Below, in pieces: positions 29,130 to 38,893 of a DNA stretch of 64,000 nucleotides. The DNA is taken from the NCBI GenBank assembly GCA_963575745.1, contig CAUYUJ010019363.1:17501-81500 (forward strand). Direction: 5' to 3'. The notes under the pieces are model-generated. The model ran no database searches and was not told where the DNA came from. It saw only the letters and a program-made list of their open reading frames with translations. A program made the position numbers and the translations under genes. Within the stretch, counting starts at the first letter, position 1, and every line of letters starts with the position of its first letter. This DNA is from Prorocentrum cordatum. Taxonomy: Eukaryota; Sar; Dinophyceae; Prorocentrales; Prorocentraceae.

Positions 29130-29330
29130 CTGGTGGAAGTCGGGAGTGAAGTAGCGCAGTGAGGTAGGAGAGAGCGTCTCGAGCTCGCGGGTCGCCCGCT
29201 AGCCCGATCGCGGACTGGCTCCGCTCCTCGCAGAGCCGGCGCAACATGGTATTCCACCGTAGTAGTAGTCCACCAAGTTGTGCCGTGGATGATGGGTATT
29301 AGAGCGAGAGCCAGCCACACGAGAGTGTAG

Positions 29331-29345
29331 CCAGCTCCGCTACCA
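29331..29345 (-). other. Primer-binding site
   Basis: Immediately inside the 5' LTR, the minus strand reads TGGTAGCGGAGCTGG. It starts with TGG and resembles the complement of an initiator tRNA-Met 3' end (TGGTAGCAGAGG in animals), with mismatches. It directly abuts the LTR end at 29346, which confirms the LTR boundary and element orientation. Confidence 0.7.
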
Positions 29346-29629
29346 AGTCGAAAACGCACTGGTAAGCCAAGATATATGTTCCGCCTTAGGCGCTCCCATA
29401 TCCCAGGCTTTGGCTCATACCGCATGAGCAAGAGAGCAAGATGAAGCATGGGATCTGGAGTAAAGGATAGAAGGGACATCTTCAATAGAAAGGTCTTTTC
29501 CGATCTCACATGCGAGTAGTGCGCCTCGGTGAGGCACAATCACATGTTCGGCCGGGCCCGGCTTGAGCCAGGCACGGCAGCGGTGCATGCTCGATTTACA
29601 TCTCGCCTTTAACCCCCTCCGTTTAAAGT
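29346..29629 (-). repeat. 5' LTR
   Basis: 284 bp, pairing with 13087-13370. Transcription of the element should start in this copy and run toward lower coordinates. No TATA box was identified, which is not unusual for dinoflagellate promoters. Confidence 0.93.
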
Positions 29630-30072
29630 CCATAGGGAGCCCCACCTAAAGCCCCAGAGGGAAAGTGTGCATGGCACCGCCGCCCCTTTTCGGCGCACCC
29701 CTCACACGTTTCGTGGTCCCATAAGGAGCCCCACCTAAGGCCCCAGTGGGAAAGTTCGCATGGCACCGCCGCCCCATTTCGGCACACCCCTCACACGCTT
29801 CTTGGCCCCATCGGGAGCTCCGCCGAAGGCCCCAGTGGGAAAGTTTGCTTGGCACCGCCGCCCCATTTCGGCACACCCCTCACAGGTTTCGTGGCCTCAT
29901 AGAGAGCTCCACCGAAGGCCCCCAAGGGAAAATTCGCATGGCACCGCCGCCCAATTCCGGCGCACCCCTCACACGCTTCGTGGCCCCATCGGGAGCTCCA
30001 CGGAAGGCCCCAATGGCGACGCAGACGTCCGCCCACTCATGTTGGCACGCCCTTCACACGCTTCGTGGCGGA
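29630..30072. repeat. ~90-bp minisatellite, right half of the split array
   Basis: Starts with the second ccata duplicate. Units are marked by ggcaccgccgcccc at 29672, 29762, 29851 and 29940, a period of about 90 bp, and each ends in cttcgtggccccat(c/a)gggagctcc. Together with 12825-13086 this was one array before insertion. The core cgtggccccatnnggagctccaccgaagg is shared with the 77-bp array at 1150-2335. Confidence 0.92.
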
Positions 30073-30079
30073 AGGCTAT

Positions 30080-30330
30080 ACCGCGTGCGCTAATCGGAGT
30101 TTGCGCGCCCCCTTCCTTCGTCTTACCTCCCTTGCGGCAATCGCAGCTGCGTATGGTTGGGTCCTTCGTCAGGCTAATGTTGAACGTTGTTGACATGTTT
30201 GAAAGATCTGCACACCACTGGAGGTTCTCCCAACATTGCTGCATGTAAACTCGCGGTTCCGATGTCTGGAAGCCTTGTTTCAGGCCCCCGCGGCCGTCGT
30301 AAAGACTGCCCACGATGAGAAAATGGTTCT
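30080..30330 (-). CDS. Possible exon, unknown protein
   Basis: A minus-strand frame with balanced composition reads HFLIVGSLYDGRGGLKQGF, YMQQCWENLQWCADL and FNISLTKDPTIRSCDC. It is unlike the flanking low-complexity DNA and could be an exon or a repeat-borne coding fragment. No family is recognised and no clear splice sites were verified. Confidence 0.3.
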
Positions 30331-30387
30331 GGGAAAGGCTTGGGCAGGGGACTAGAACTAATCGTGTCGACATTGGCGTGGGAATGG

Positions 30388-30640
30388 ACGTCTTCCTCCT
30401 CTTCCTCCTCTTCCTCACCCCCCCTCTCCCTGCTCTTGCTCATGTGTCAGCTGCGCCACCCATGCATTGAGAGGCGACCGCGAAGACGAGGACGAGGAAA
30501 AGAAGAGGACAGAACACCGACGACAACAATAACGAAAACGACGCCGCTGTCGTCGACGTCGTGTTAGTCGTCGTCACAGTCGCGGTCGCGGTCGCCGCCG
30601 TACGCCGCCAACGCCGTCGTCGACGCTGTCGTCGACCTCG
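30388..30640. repeat. Trinucleotide-rich tracts (TCC and GTC/GAC types)
   Basis: 30388-30425 is a cttcctcctcttcc tract. 30478-30640 is dominated by gacgac, acaacaata and gtcgtcgtc triplets. Apparent proteins across it are Arg- or Thr-rich artefacts. No gene is supported from 30420 to 31630. Confidence 0.7.
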
Positions 30641-30997
30641 GCGCCGCGCCGCCGCGCAGGCGCTTCCGAGCACGGTGGCCCCGCTGCTGGCCTGCTCGAT
30701 CTCGTTCGCCGGCACCGGCGGCAAGCTGTCCTGCGCCCGAGGGCAGCCCCACTCGGCGCTTCAAAGATGCGACCCCGAGATACAAGGCGAGGAGGCCTCG
30801 AGCGGTGCGATGCCAGCCTGGAAGCGCTTTGTCCTTGCAACCCTCGGGCGCGCGCGCGCGCGGCCGGCACGAACCCTTGGGGGCGGGGAGGGCGAGGGCT
30901 CGGCCGCTGGCTCGCGGAGGTGCGCATCGGGCCCCCAACGAACGATGAGGGCGACACGGAGAGGACACCCCGCAGTCCATGCCCGTCCTCTAGGAGC

Positions 30998-31058
30998 AGG
31001 AGGAGGAGGAGGAGGAGGAGGAGGAGGAGGAGGAGGAGGAGGAGGAGGAGGAGGAGCG
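30998..31058. repeat. (GGA)n microsatellite
   Basis: About twenty near-perfect gga triplets. The same tract type occurs at 36197-36220 and 57210-57268, in both copies of a LINE 3' fragment. Confidence 0.95.
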
Positions 31059-31630
31059 CACGTCCCCTGGACGAGCCGTGTCCTTAGTGCCTGATTAGCG
31101 CCGCATGGCGGGTAGAAAAGTGGTGGCCGTAGAAGCCCAGTGGATGCTGGTTGATCGCTGAATCAGCTCTGATCTCCTGGAAAATAATGTAAGCGAGGGA
31201 TACAAGATGATGGGCTACCTCTGGAGAGGGGTCTGTGCCCTGGTACTCCTCCTCCGATCCTGGCCCGGACCGCAGGAAGGTGGGGCGGTGGGAATATGAA
31301 GACGGGGAAAGGCCACAAGGTGGAGCAGGCGAGGACAGGAGACGCATAACGAAAGAGTCGGGACAGGCGGGACAGCCGAATCGGCGAGGACGGGGGGAAA
31401 GGATCTTCAGCCTGTGGCTGGTGATCCAGCCCCCCGCAAGGGTCTCGAGGTGGGCCCACACCTTTGAAGGTTGGGACCGTGCGAGAACACCTGGGAGTTT
31501 CTACCTCCTGAGGTTGGGCTCTCGCTCTGCTAGCTGCCTCCGACTGGAGAGCCTCGTGGCGACGGGTGTTTTTACAAAAAAACTTCAGTGTGAAAGCATT
31601 CCTCTGCTTGCAGGAGAACTCTCTTGCCTA

Positions 31631-32520
31631 CTAGACTGGTTTCCTTCTGACCATAGCTCGAGGTCTGCTGAGAGCGCGATGCCGCGCACACGTCTTGTCG
31701 CCAAATCGCTCTAGCAACGCGGCCGCGATCATCGTTCTTTTGAAAAGAGACCAGGCCTCGGGAGGGGAACGTGCGTCGAGATCGCAGCCGGCAAGACAGT
31801 TGTTCAGGATCCGAAAGAACTTGCGGCGCTCGTATATGAACGGAAGGATTCCCCGTTGATCCTTGGGGGTGGCGGAGCGAGGCTTCAGAGACAGACGGAG
31901 GATCGCGTGATCACTGAGATGACAGTCTGAGAGTTCTGGTGCCTCCTGGACAAGCTCCAACGAGGTCTTAGTCTCGAGAAGAAAGCGAGGGGAGAGGGCA
32001 ACAAAGACACGGTCAATCGAGAAAAAGGGAGGAGGTGGAACGAGAGAAATGGGTGGGGGGGTCTGCGGCCACCTCAGTCATGTGGCCATCAAAGAGACCT
32101 TTCCAGAAAACCTCGCGGCGGTCTGCCCTGCCGGCTTGCGACAGTCGCGCCTGTCGGGGACCAGGGGAAAGAGGCGAGTCACTGGGATTGTATGACACAC
32201 AAAAATCGACAGCCGAGAGTGCGAGGCGTCTAGACTCGTCTTCCCGAGCCCAGCTAGCACTGCTTTGCCAAGCACTTATCACAACGGTGCGGTCCGCGGG
32301 CTGCAGGCTGTAGTTGTGCGCGCTGATGATCCTGATGGCCTCGGTGGTGGCAGGGTCGTAGATGCCGACAGACAGGATGCGACCTCTGACCAGAGTGTGA
32401 GGACCAGACTGAGGCCAGGAACAAACTGAGGAGAGTGCCGCGGCACAGTGATCGCAACTCCCCCAGCACCCTGAGCGTCACACATGGAGGCGAAGAGCTT
32501 GAATTCAATTCAAAAAAAAG
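31631..32520 (-). pseudogene. Decayed LINE endonuclease (EEP) fragment
   Basis: Pieces in three minus-strand frames read in order: QGAGGVAITVPR (~32465), GRILSVGIYDPATTEAIRIISAHNYSL (~32320-32400), VISAWQSSASW (~32270), SIDRVFVAL (~32010) and LSDCHLSDHAILRL (~31915). They match successive motifs of an apurinic-type endonuclease, including the final SDH. No single frame is intact. No adjoining RT was found below 31631. Confidence 0.6.
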
Positions 32521-32529
32521 AGATAGTCC

Positions 32530-33160
32530 CAGTCGGTTCTCCAAGGCCTCGTTGGCTCCTCCTAGCTCGAGCTGGCCAATCACTTTTGCCATCTTCATCC
32601 TGCGCCTGCGTCTGCCCCGATTGAGAAGCGCGGCTGCGTTCCATGAGGCCGCCGCGGGCTCACTCCCATCTGGCCCCGGGCCCCATTGTCGCCACTGTGC
32701 GTCAGGAGCGAGACCAATTCGACGTATCCACCACCCCGAAGAGCTGGTGGAACGCCCGGGTGATCTCATCCTTGTTGATGGCATGCTGCGCGAGCGCCGC
32801 TGGGCTCCACACGAGCTTGGACGGGTCGTTGGCGGCGGCGCCAGGTCCCGCTTCCACCGGCGGTAGCGTGTCGAAGTAGACGAGCCCTCGCTGGCGTTTG
32901 GACCACCTATCACCGTTGGAAGAAACACGTTGAAGCAAGTGTTGTAATTTCTTTCTCTGAACCTCTCGGCGTATCTGCTTTGGACTGCGATCTGGCCCGC
33001 TGTATACGTTAGTCTCGTAGCCGCCAGCGCTGGCGGCATTGCGTTTCCTCCATCAGCCAGTAGCATCACGTCGCGCACGAACCAACGCCTGGGCCCTGCG
33101 AGTGCCAGCTTCACCTCGCGGGCAGTGCAGCGCGAAATTCTGGCCTGAATCATCGGGGCC
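32530..33160 (-). other. Unassigned minus-strand coding-like DNA
   Basis: Fragments such as VYFDTLPPVEAGPGAAANDPSKLVWSPAALAQHAINKDEITRAFHQLFG (32720-32900) look protein-like but are limited to short frames. They may be the upstream part of the same decayed LINE. Function is not recognised. Confidence 0.25.
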
Positions 33161-35444
33161 CACGATCTCGATCTTGTCTGCTTTGGCCTTCGCAAGGTCG
33201 AACAGCTCTGCCAGTCATTCGAACAGCGCCGCCTTGGTGACCCCGCCCCTGTGTTAATGCTGAAGAGACGGGGTTGGTCCCCCTGTCCCATGTCGCCAGC
33301 CTGGCGACGTAGATGCTCTCCGAAATGGCCGCTGACTATGCACGCGCCAGCGTCTCCTGCGCGCGTTGCACTTCGCGTCTGAGGTCATGCTGCTCCTGTT
33401 CGAGGCCACTCGCGCGGTCCTGAACGCCGCGCAGTGGGGGCCACATGGGCCTGCGCAGCGCCTGCCAGGTCGCGCTGGCCGTGGCGTTGGCCACGGTGGC
33501 GCCGATGAAATTCTGGAGCCCCCCCCCCCCCCCCTGGGCGCGGCTGAACCGGTTGCCGATGGGGGCCGCCTCTGCGCCAGGGTCGCGTCGGGGAAGGACT
33601 GTGGAAGTTGTTGAGCTCAAGCATGGGGGTTGGGAGCTGTGACTTCTAGGGGCTGAGCCCCTCTGCTCCCAGCCCCAGATTGCGCGCCGTGCACTGGGGC
33701 AGTATATGCTTCTGCTACAGCTGGCGCAGCAGGATGAGCTCGTTGGACACCATCACGTGGGAGAGGCCGAGAAGAGGTGGCAACTTCTTGTACTGCGTCA
33801 GCCCGGCGGGGGTCCTCGTAGCGCCCTCTTCTGCGACGCCGCGGGTCGCGATCATGGGCGGAGCCTCGTTCTTGAATGGGGGCGCGTTGGGGGTCCACCC
33901 CCCCCGCCTGTCGGCGGAATGGCCGGGAGGGCCGCGCCGATCACCACGTTCATCGCTGCGACTGCGGTGTGCCTGGGTTGGGGGCAGCGGGGGGCCCCCG
34001 CTGTCGCGCGCAGCGCCGGGCGGTATCCTTTCTTCGTCTTGGGGCGCGGCGCGGGTGCTCCAGCAGGAACTCACAACGACGAGCGCGAGACAGAGGCTCT
34101 CGGGCGGCAGCGCGCAGTCCGACCGCCAATGCCAGAAGACAGGCGGGCCCGGCCCCAGGGCAGACGCGCCCGTTCCCCACCCGGCGGGAAAGTCATCTTA
34201 AGCGGATGCGCGCGGACCGCCCTCCGTCCGCAATTCCTCCTCCGCCCCTGGCCCTCCTCGCCGTCCCCGTCCGCCTCGAGGTCCACGGCGGCAGCGCTGA
34301 TGGACTGGTGCAATGTGCCAGTCCATGAGCGCCTCGCCGTGGGGCCCCTGCTCGGACGCGTTGCTCTCGCTGCCCACGAGCTCGAACCAGTCGACCCGCC
34401 TCGGCCCAGCACGTCCGGACCAGCTCTGCCCCAACTGGTGGGGGGGAGACTGGGGTCCTTGGGCGTCTTGTCCTGGTTGTACTTATTGTGATTCTTTTCC
34501 TGATGTACCTTCTTCTCTCTCGCCGCCTTCTTCGAGCGCGCGTTCGCGCCTCTGTCCTTCTGGGCGTGGATCCTGGGGGGAGCTGCAACTAATTGCCAGG
34601 GCGACCTCGACGTCGTCTGCGCCGCAGCAGCCGCGCAGCCGACGGAAGAGGCGTTCGGGTGGGCTTGCGCCGAGGCGGGGCTGCGGGGCCGCAGTCCCGG
34701 GTGCGAGGCGCTCGTGGCTGCGCTGACGGGCCGGCGAGAAATGGAGCCGCGGGCGCTGGTCCTGAGGCACGGGGCCTTCCCGCTGGCGCCTGCGGCCCCT
34801 CTGCCGCCCCGGCCGCGGGGGGCGCCCTGGCCGACGGACCGCCAAAGGCGGCCGCGCTGGCAAGGAGACGTGCATGCTTCTTCAGGCAACGGCGCCAGCT
34901 GGCGGCCGGCCTGGACCGGCGGCCCGCCGCGGCGCTGCTCCGACTCTAGACGGGTTCCGACTGCGCGCCCGTGGCCCGCGCCTGCGGCGCGCCAGAGACT
35001 GAGGCCCAGGCCTTGGGCGCAGCGCTGGCGGCGGAGGCGCAGCGCGCTCTCGGACTACAGCTGAGCGACGCGGCGGGCGAGCAGCTCTTCCTCGCCGGGA
35101 AGAACGGCGGCGCCAGGTTCCAGAGCGTGGGGCCGACCGCGCTGGCCGCCCGCTTCGCTTCCTGGCACAACAGCCTGCCGCGCTGCCTGCGCCGGCTAGG
35201 ACTGAAGGACGCCAGCGCCATGGCCGCGCTCAGGCCTCAGGGGCGGCGTTGCCCCCCTGCGGCCACGGCCGCGCTGCAGAAGGCGCTGGGGGGCTCGGCG
35301 GCCCAGGTGTGCGACGAAAAACGAGCAGCAACGCAGCGCGCACTGGCCACGGCCCCCCTTGCTGCGGCTGCCCGCCGGGTCGCCGACCTCGCGGCGGGCG
35401 AAGGCCCCCGCGCAACGGTGCCACCGCCTCAGCAACGCACACTT
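33161..35444. repeat. Segmental duplication, copy 1
   Basis: Near-identical to 36622-38893. Both start at cacgatctcgatcttgtctg and end at cagcaacgcacac. Contents: a minus-strand coding-like block (33330-33900, with LTQYKKLPPLLGLSHVMVSNELILLRQL at ~33715-33800) and a plus-strand LINE C-terminal remnant (34700-35280). Copy 2 lacks about 100 bp equivalent to 35280-35378. A 23-bp segment (34226-34248) is inverted relative to copy 2. Confidence 0.9.
34740..35280 (+). pseudogene. LINE post-RT region, remnant (copy 1)
   Basis: Two plus-strand frames carry RRRACFFRQRRQLAAGLDRR, then ALGLQLSDAAGEQLFLAGKNGGARF and TALAARFASWHNSLPRCLRRLG. The GG-R...A-A-RFASW pattern resembles the region between RT and the C-terminal zinc/nuclease domain of LINE-B-like elements. 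A TAG at ~34947 and shifts break it. The same remnant is at 38200-38690. Confidence 0.45.
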
Positions 35445-35447
35445 TGG

Positions 35448-36485
35448 CATCGCAGTGGAGGTCCGCCTGAACCTCGACCCGCCGGGCTGCACAAGGCCCT
35501 GCCAGCGCCGCCAGGGTCTGCGGCACGCCGCTCGACCCGAAGGGCAAGCACGCGCGGGGCTGCGCGGTCGGCGGCTGGCTCGTCCGCCAACGCGACGCGG
35601 GGCGCGCTGTGCTCGCGGAGCGGTGCGGGGCGCCGGGTTGCTCCGCGCACCGCGAGGCGCTGCTCACGCACGCCTCGCCGCAGAGCCCTCAGGCGCGCAT
35701 GGGCCTGGTGATTCGCGAGCCAGTCGCCGCTGAACCGCTCTTGGTCGACCTCGCGGTCGTCAGCCCGGTTTCCGAAGACGCCCTGGCGCTCGGGGCTGCG
35801 AGGAAGGACGAGGCTGCAGCTGCTGCAGCAGAGAGGAGGAAGCGAGCCCGCTATCCGTTTTTGCCCGCGCTGCCGTTAATAATGGAGGACCACGGGCGGC
35901 TGGGCGAGGAAGCGGCGGCCTTCGCCGAAAGGCTGGCGCCCGCTGGCGACGCGGGGCGTTCAGCGGCCATCCGCGAGCTCCATCAGGCCCCCCACAGCCT
36001 GCTGCAGCGGCGCGCTGCGAACGTGGTGATGGCCACCACCGAGGCCAGGCCCCGGCGGGCGGCTGCTGCGCTTGCGGCCGCGCGGCTGGCCACAGCACAG
36101 GCTGGCGCCAGCGCTGCGGAGACAGGGCCGACGGGCCTCGCGGGCGCTGCTCCGCCCAGCGGGCGGCCAGAGGACGCAGCGACGCCAAGCGGAGGAGAAG
36201 GAGGAGGAGGAGGAGGACCCCAGGTCGGGGAGCCCCACCGAAATCCCACCAGCCCTCTGGGCGTCGGCGGTTTAAGGAACTTCCTCTTCCAACCCTCCTT
36301 CTTCCCCTTCGGGGAAGGGTTTGCCCCTCCCCCTACCCCCCCCATGGGCCTGGGCAGAGATGGTTCGCGAGGTGTCGGCGCGTCCAAAAGGGCCTCGGCG
36401 AGGAAGCCAAAATCATTGGTTTTACTTGGGTTTTGGTCCCATTTGGGCATCCTGAAGGGGGGCCCTAATTAGTGCCCCCCCCCCC
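35448..36485. repeat. 1.04-kb dispersed repeat, copy 1 (LINE 3' end)
   Basis: Matches 56494-57535 at high identity, from atcgcagtggaggtccgcc to gccctaattagtg. It covers the C-terminal part of a LINE protein, a GGA tract and a 3' trailer (ggggaagggtttgcccctcc). Similarity continues into the CCAAGA-type repeat at 36490-36621. Confidence 0.92.
35609..36472 (+). CDS. LINE C-terminal nuclease-like domain, fragment
   Basis: 287 residues. The start is GTG, and the frame is open from about 35471, where a zinc-like motif CGTPLDPKGKHARGC is seen. Then LVIREPVAAEPLLVDLAVVSP, in which LVDLAVVSP resembles the LD-V-SP strand of restriction-like endonuclease domains of LINEs, and RYPFLPALPLIMEDHGRLGEEAAAFAERLA, a conserved tail. 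The upstream half of the zinc motif (CTRPCQRRQG) is in another frame. The copy at 56655 has the same shift. Confidence 0.5.
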   Translation: MLAERCGAPGCSAHREALLTHASPQSPQARMGLVIREPVAAEPLLVDLAVVSPVSEDALALGAARKDEAAAAAAERRKRARYPFLPALPLIMEDHGRLGEEAAAFAERLAPAGDAGRSAAIRELHQAPHSLLQRRAANVVMATTEARPRRAAAALAAARLATAQAGASAAETGPTGLAGAAPPSGRPEDAATPSGGEGGGGGGPQVGEPHRNPTSPLGVGGLRNFLFQPSFFPFGEGFAPPPTPPMGLGRDGSRGVGASKRASARKPKSLVLLGFWSHLGILKGGPN

Positions 36486-36489
36486 CCCT

Positions 36490-36621
36490 GCTGTGATCGA
36501 TCTCACCCAAGATGGCCCAGTCCCAAGGCCCCCACGAGCGCCCCAAGAAGGCCCCAAGAGGTGGCCAGGAAGCCCCAAGAGGCCCCCAGGATGCCCCCAC
36601 GAGGCTCCCAAGAGACCCCAA
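36490..36621. repeat. CCAAGA-type degenerate repeat (short tract)
   Basis: Built of near-repeats of gccccaagag and caagatggccc. It corresponds to the beginning of the longer tract at 57538-58390. It ends at the junction with segmental duplication copy 2. Confidence 0.75.
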
Positions 36622-38893
36622 GCACGATCTCGATCTTGTCTGCTTTGGCCTTCGCAAGGTCGAACAGCTCTGCCAGTCCCTCGAGCAGCGCCGCCTTGGT
36701 GACCCCGCCCCTGTGTTAATGCTGAAGAGACGGGGTTGGTCCCCCTGTCCCATGTCGCCAGCCTGGCGACGTCGATGCTCTCCGAAATGGCCGCTGAGCT
36801 GACTATGCAAGCGCCAGCGTCTCCTGCGTGCGTTGCACTTCGCGTCTGAGGTCATGCTGCTCCTGTTCGAGGCCACTCGCGCGGTCCTGAACGCCGCGCA
36901 GTGGGGGCCACATGGGCCTGCACAGCGCCTGCCAGGTCGCGCTGGCCGTGGCGTTGGCCACGGTGGCGCCGATGAAATTCTGCCCCCCCCCCCCCTGGGC
37001 GCGGCCGAACCGGTTGCCGATGGGGGCCGCGATCCTCTGCGCCAGGGTCGCGTCGGGGAAGGACTGTGGAGCTTGTTGAGCTCAAGCATGGGGGGTGGGA
37101 GCTGCGACTTCTAGGGGCTGAACCCCTCCGCTCCCAGCCCCAGATTGCGCGCCGTGCACTGGGGCAGAATATGCTTCTGCTACAGCTGGCGCAGCAGGAT
37201 GAGCTCGTTGGACACCATCACGTGGGAGAGGCCGAGGAGAGGCGGCAACTTCTTGTACTGCGTCAGCCCGGCGGGGGTCCTCGTGGCGCCCTCTTCTGCG
37301 ATGCCGCGGGTCGCGATCGTGGGCGGAGCCTCGTCCTTGAATGGGAGCGCGTTGGGCCCCCCCCCCGGCCTGTCGGCGGAATGGCCGGGGGGGCCGCGCC
37401 GATCACCGAGTTCGTCGCTGCGACTGCGGCGCGCCTGGGCTGGGGGCAGCGGGGGGCCCCCGCTGTCGCGCGCAGCACCGGGCGGCACCCTTTCTCCGTC
37501 TTGGGGCGCGGCGCGGGTGCTCCAGCAGGAACTCGCAACAATGAGCGCGAGACAGAGGGAGGCTCTTGGGCGGCAGCGCGCAGCTCGACCGCCAATGCCA
37601 GAAGACAGGCGGGCGCGGCCCCAGGGCAGACGCGCCCGCCCCCTCCCCCCCCCCCCCCCCGCGGGAAAATCATCTTAAGCCAAAATGGCTGCGGTAGGAG
37701 GAGAGGGAGAAGGAGGGGGCGGAGGAGGAATTGCGGACGCGCCCTCCTCGCCGTCCCCGTCCGCCTCGAGGTCCACGGCGGCAGCGCTGATGGACTGGTA
37801 CAATGTGCCAGTCCATGAGCGCCTCGCCGTGGGGCCCCTGCTCGGACGCGTTGCTCTCGCTGCCCACGAGCTCGAACCAGTCGACCCGCCTCGGCCCAGC
37901 ACGTCCGGGCCAGCTCTGCCCCAACTGGTGGGGGGGAGACTGGGGTCCTTGGGCGTCTGGTCCTCGTTGTACTTCTTGTGCTTCTTTTCCTGATGTACCT
38001 TCTTCTCTCTCGCCGCCTTCTTCGAGCGCGCGTTCACGCCGCTGTCCTTCTGGGCATGGATCCTGGGAGGAGCTGCAACTCATTGCCAGGGCGACCTCGA
38101 CGTCGTCTGCGCCGCAGCAGCCGCGCCGCCGACGGAAGAGGCGTTCGGGCGGCCGCAGTCCCGGGCGCGAGGCGCTCGTGGCTGCGCTGACGGGCCGGCG
38201 GGAAATGGAGCCGCGGGCGCTGGTCCTGAGGCACGGGGCCTTCCCGCTGGCGCCTGCGGCCCCTGCTGCCGCCCCGGCCGCGGGGGGCGCCCTGGCCGAC
38301 GGACCGCCGAAGGCGGCCGCGCTGGCAAGGAGACGTGCACGCTTCTTCAGGCAACAGCGCCAGCTGGCGGCCGGCCTGGACCGGCGGCCCGCCGCGGCGC
38401 TGCTCCGACTCTAGACGGGTTCCGACTGCGCGCCCGTGGCCCGCGCCTGCGGCGCACCAGAGACTGAGGCCCAGGCCTTGGGCGCAGCGCTGGCGGCGGA
38501 GGCGCAGCGCGCTCTCGGACTACAGCTGAGCGACGCGGCGGGCGAGCAGCTCTTCCTCGCCGGGAAGAACGGCGGCGCCAGGTTCCAGGGCGTGGAGCTG
38601 ACCGCGCTGGCCGCCCGCTTCGCTTCCTGGCACAACAGCCAGCCGCACTGCCTGCGCCGGCTGGGACTGAAGGGCGCCAGCGCCCTGGCCGCGCTTAGGG
38701 GCGGCGTTGCCCCCCTGTGGCCACGGCCGCGCTGCGGAAGGCGCTGGCTCGCCGGGTCGCCGACCTCGCGGCAGGCGAAGGCCCGCCCGCGGCGGCCGCC
38801 TTGCGCTAGACAGGAGGGCCCGGGGCGAGCGGCTGGCTGCAGGCCCCCACGCAACAGCGCCACCGCCTCAGCACCGCCTCAGCAACGCACACC
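36622..38893. repeat. Segmental duplication, copy 2
   Basis: Direct repeat of 33161-35444 placed in tandem, so that the unit is about 3.46 kb (33161-36621) and copy 2 is truncated on the right. It carries the spliced-leader relic at 37674-37694 that copy 1 lacks, and poly-C runs of different length. Beyond it, 38894-38930 has an 18-bp direct repeat (ctcaagccgtctcctgct). 38930-39288 contains no recognised gene. Confidence 0.9.
37674..37694 (-). other. Relic of the dinoflagellate spliced leader
   Basis: Read on the minus strand, 19 of 21 bases match the conserved dinoflagellate trans-spliced leader as I know it: core AGCCATTTTGGCT, preceded by CCGC (canonical CCGT) and followed by TAAG (canonical CAAG). 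An A precedes it, as allowed at the variable first base. A leader embedded in genomic DNA is the mark of a retroposed mRNA, so the sequence to its left (toward 37180) may derive from a processed transcript. Confidence 0.65.

Larger units (their letters stand above)
13511..29221. repeat. Family of ~40 short palindromes, type GCGGN-4nt-N'CCGC
   Basis: Fourteen-base hairpins such as GCGGGTGGCCCCGC, GCGGATGGCTCCGC and GCGGCTGGCGCCGC are scattered through the copia element. Examples: 16141, 17583, 18919, 18934, 20108, 20734, 20755, 21825, 21973, 23097, 25018, 25983, 26031, 27296, 28048, 28239 and 29208. The fifth stem pair changes in concert (G-C, A-T, C-G). In coding sense most read A-x-P-x-A (AGPPA, AEPSA, AAPAA, AGSPA, AGTPA, AGKPA) in one phase. 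I noticed no such density elsewhere in the window. Confidence 0.8.
13087..29629 (-). mobile_element. 16.5-kb Ty1/copia-type LTR retrotransposon
   Basis: Two 284-bp LTRs flank minus-strand gag and pol frames, with a ccata target duplication and a tRNA primer-binding site next to the right-hand (5') LTR. Integrase precedes RT and RNase H, the copia order. The element is about three times the usual length of copia elements (roughly 5 kb). Most of the excess is the 2378-residue segment holding a Tpt1/KptA-like domain, a RING-H2 finger and low-complexity palindromic inserts. The LTRs differ at about 7 of 284 sites by eye, so the insertion is not very recent. Coding is interrupted at ~28470, 27637, 20614-20629 and 20056-20058. 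Confidence 0.93.

Noticed and set aside
34071-34889. 272-residue minus-strand frame, with related frames in copy 2
   Set aside because: Arg/Ala-rich antisense of the LINE remnant. Not preserved between the two copies.
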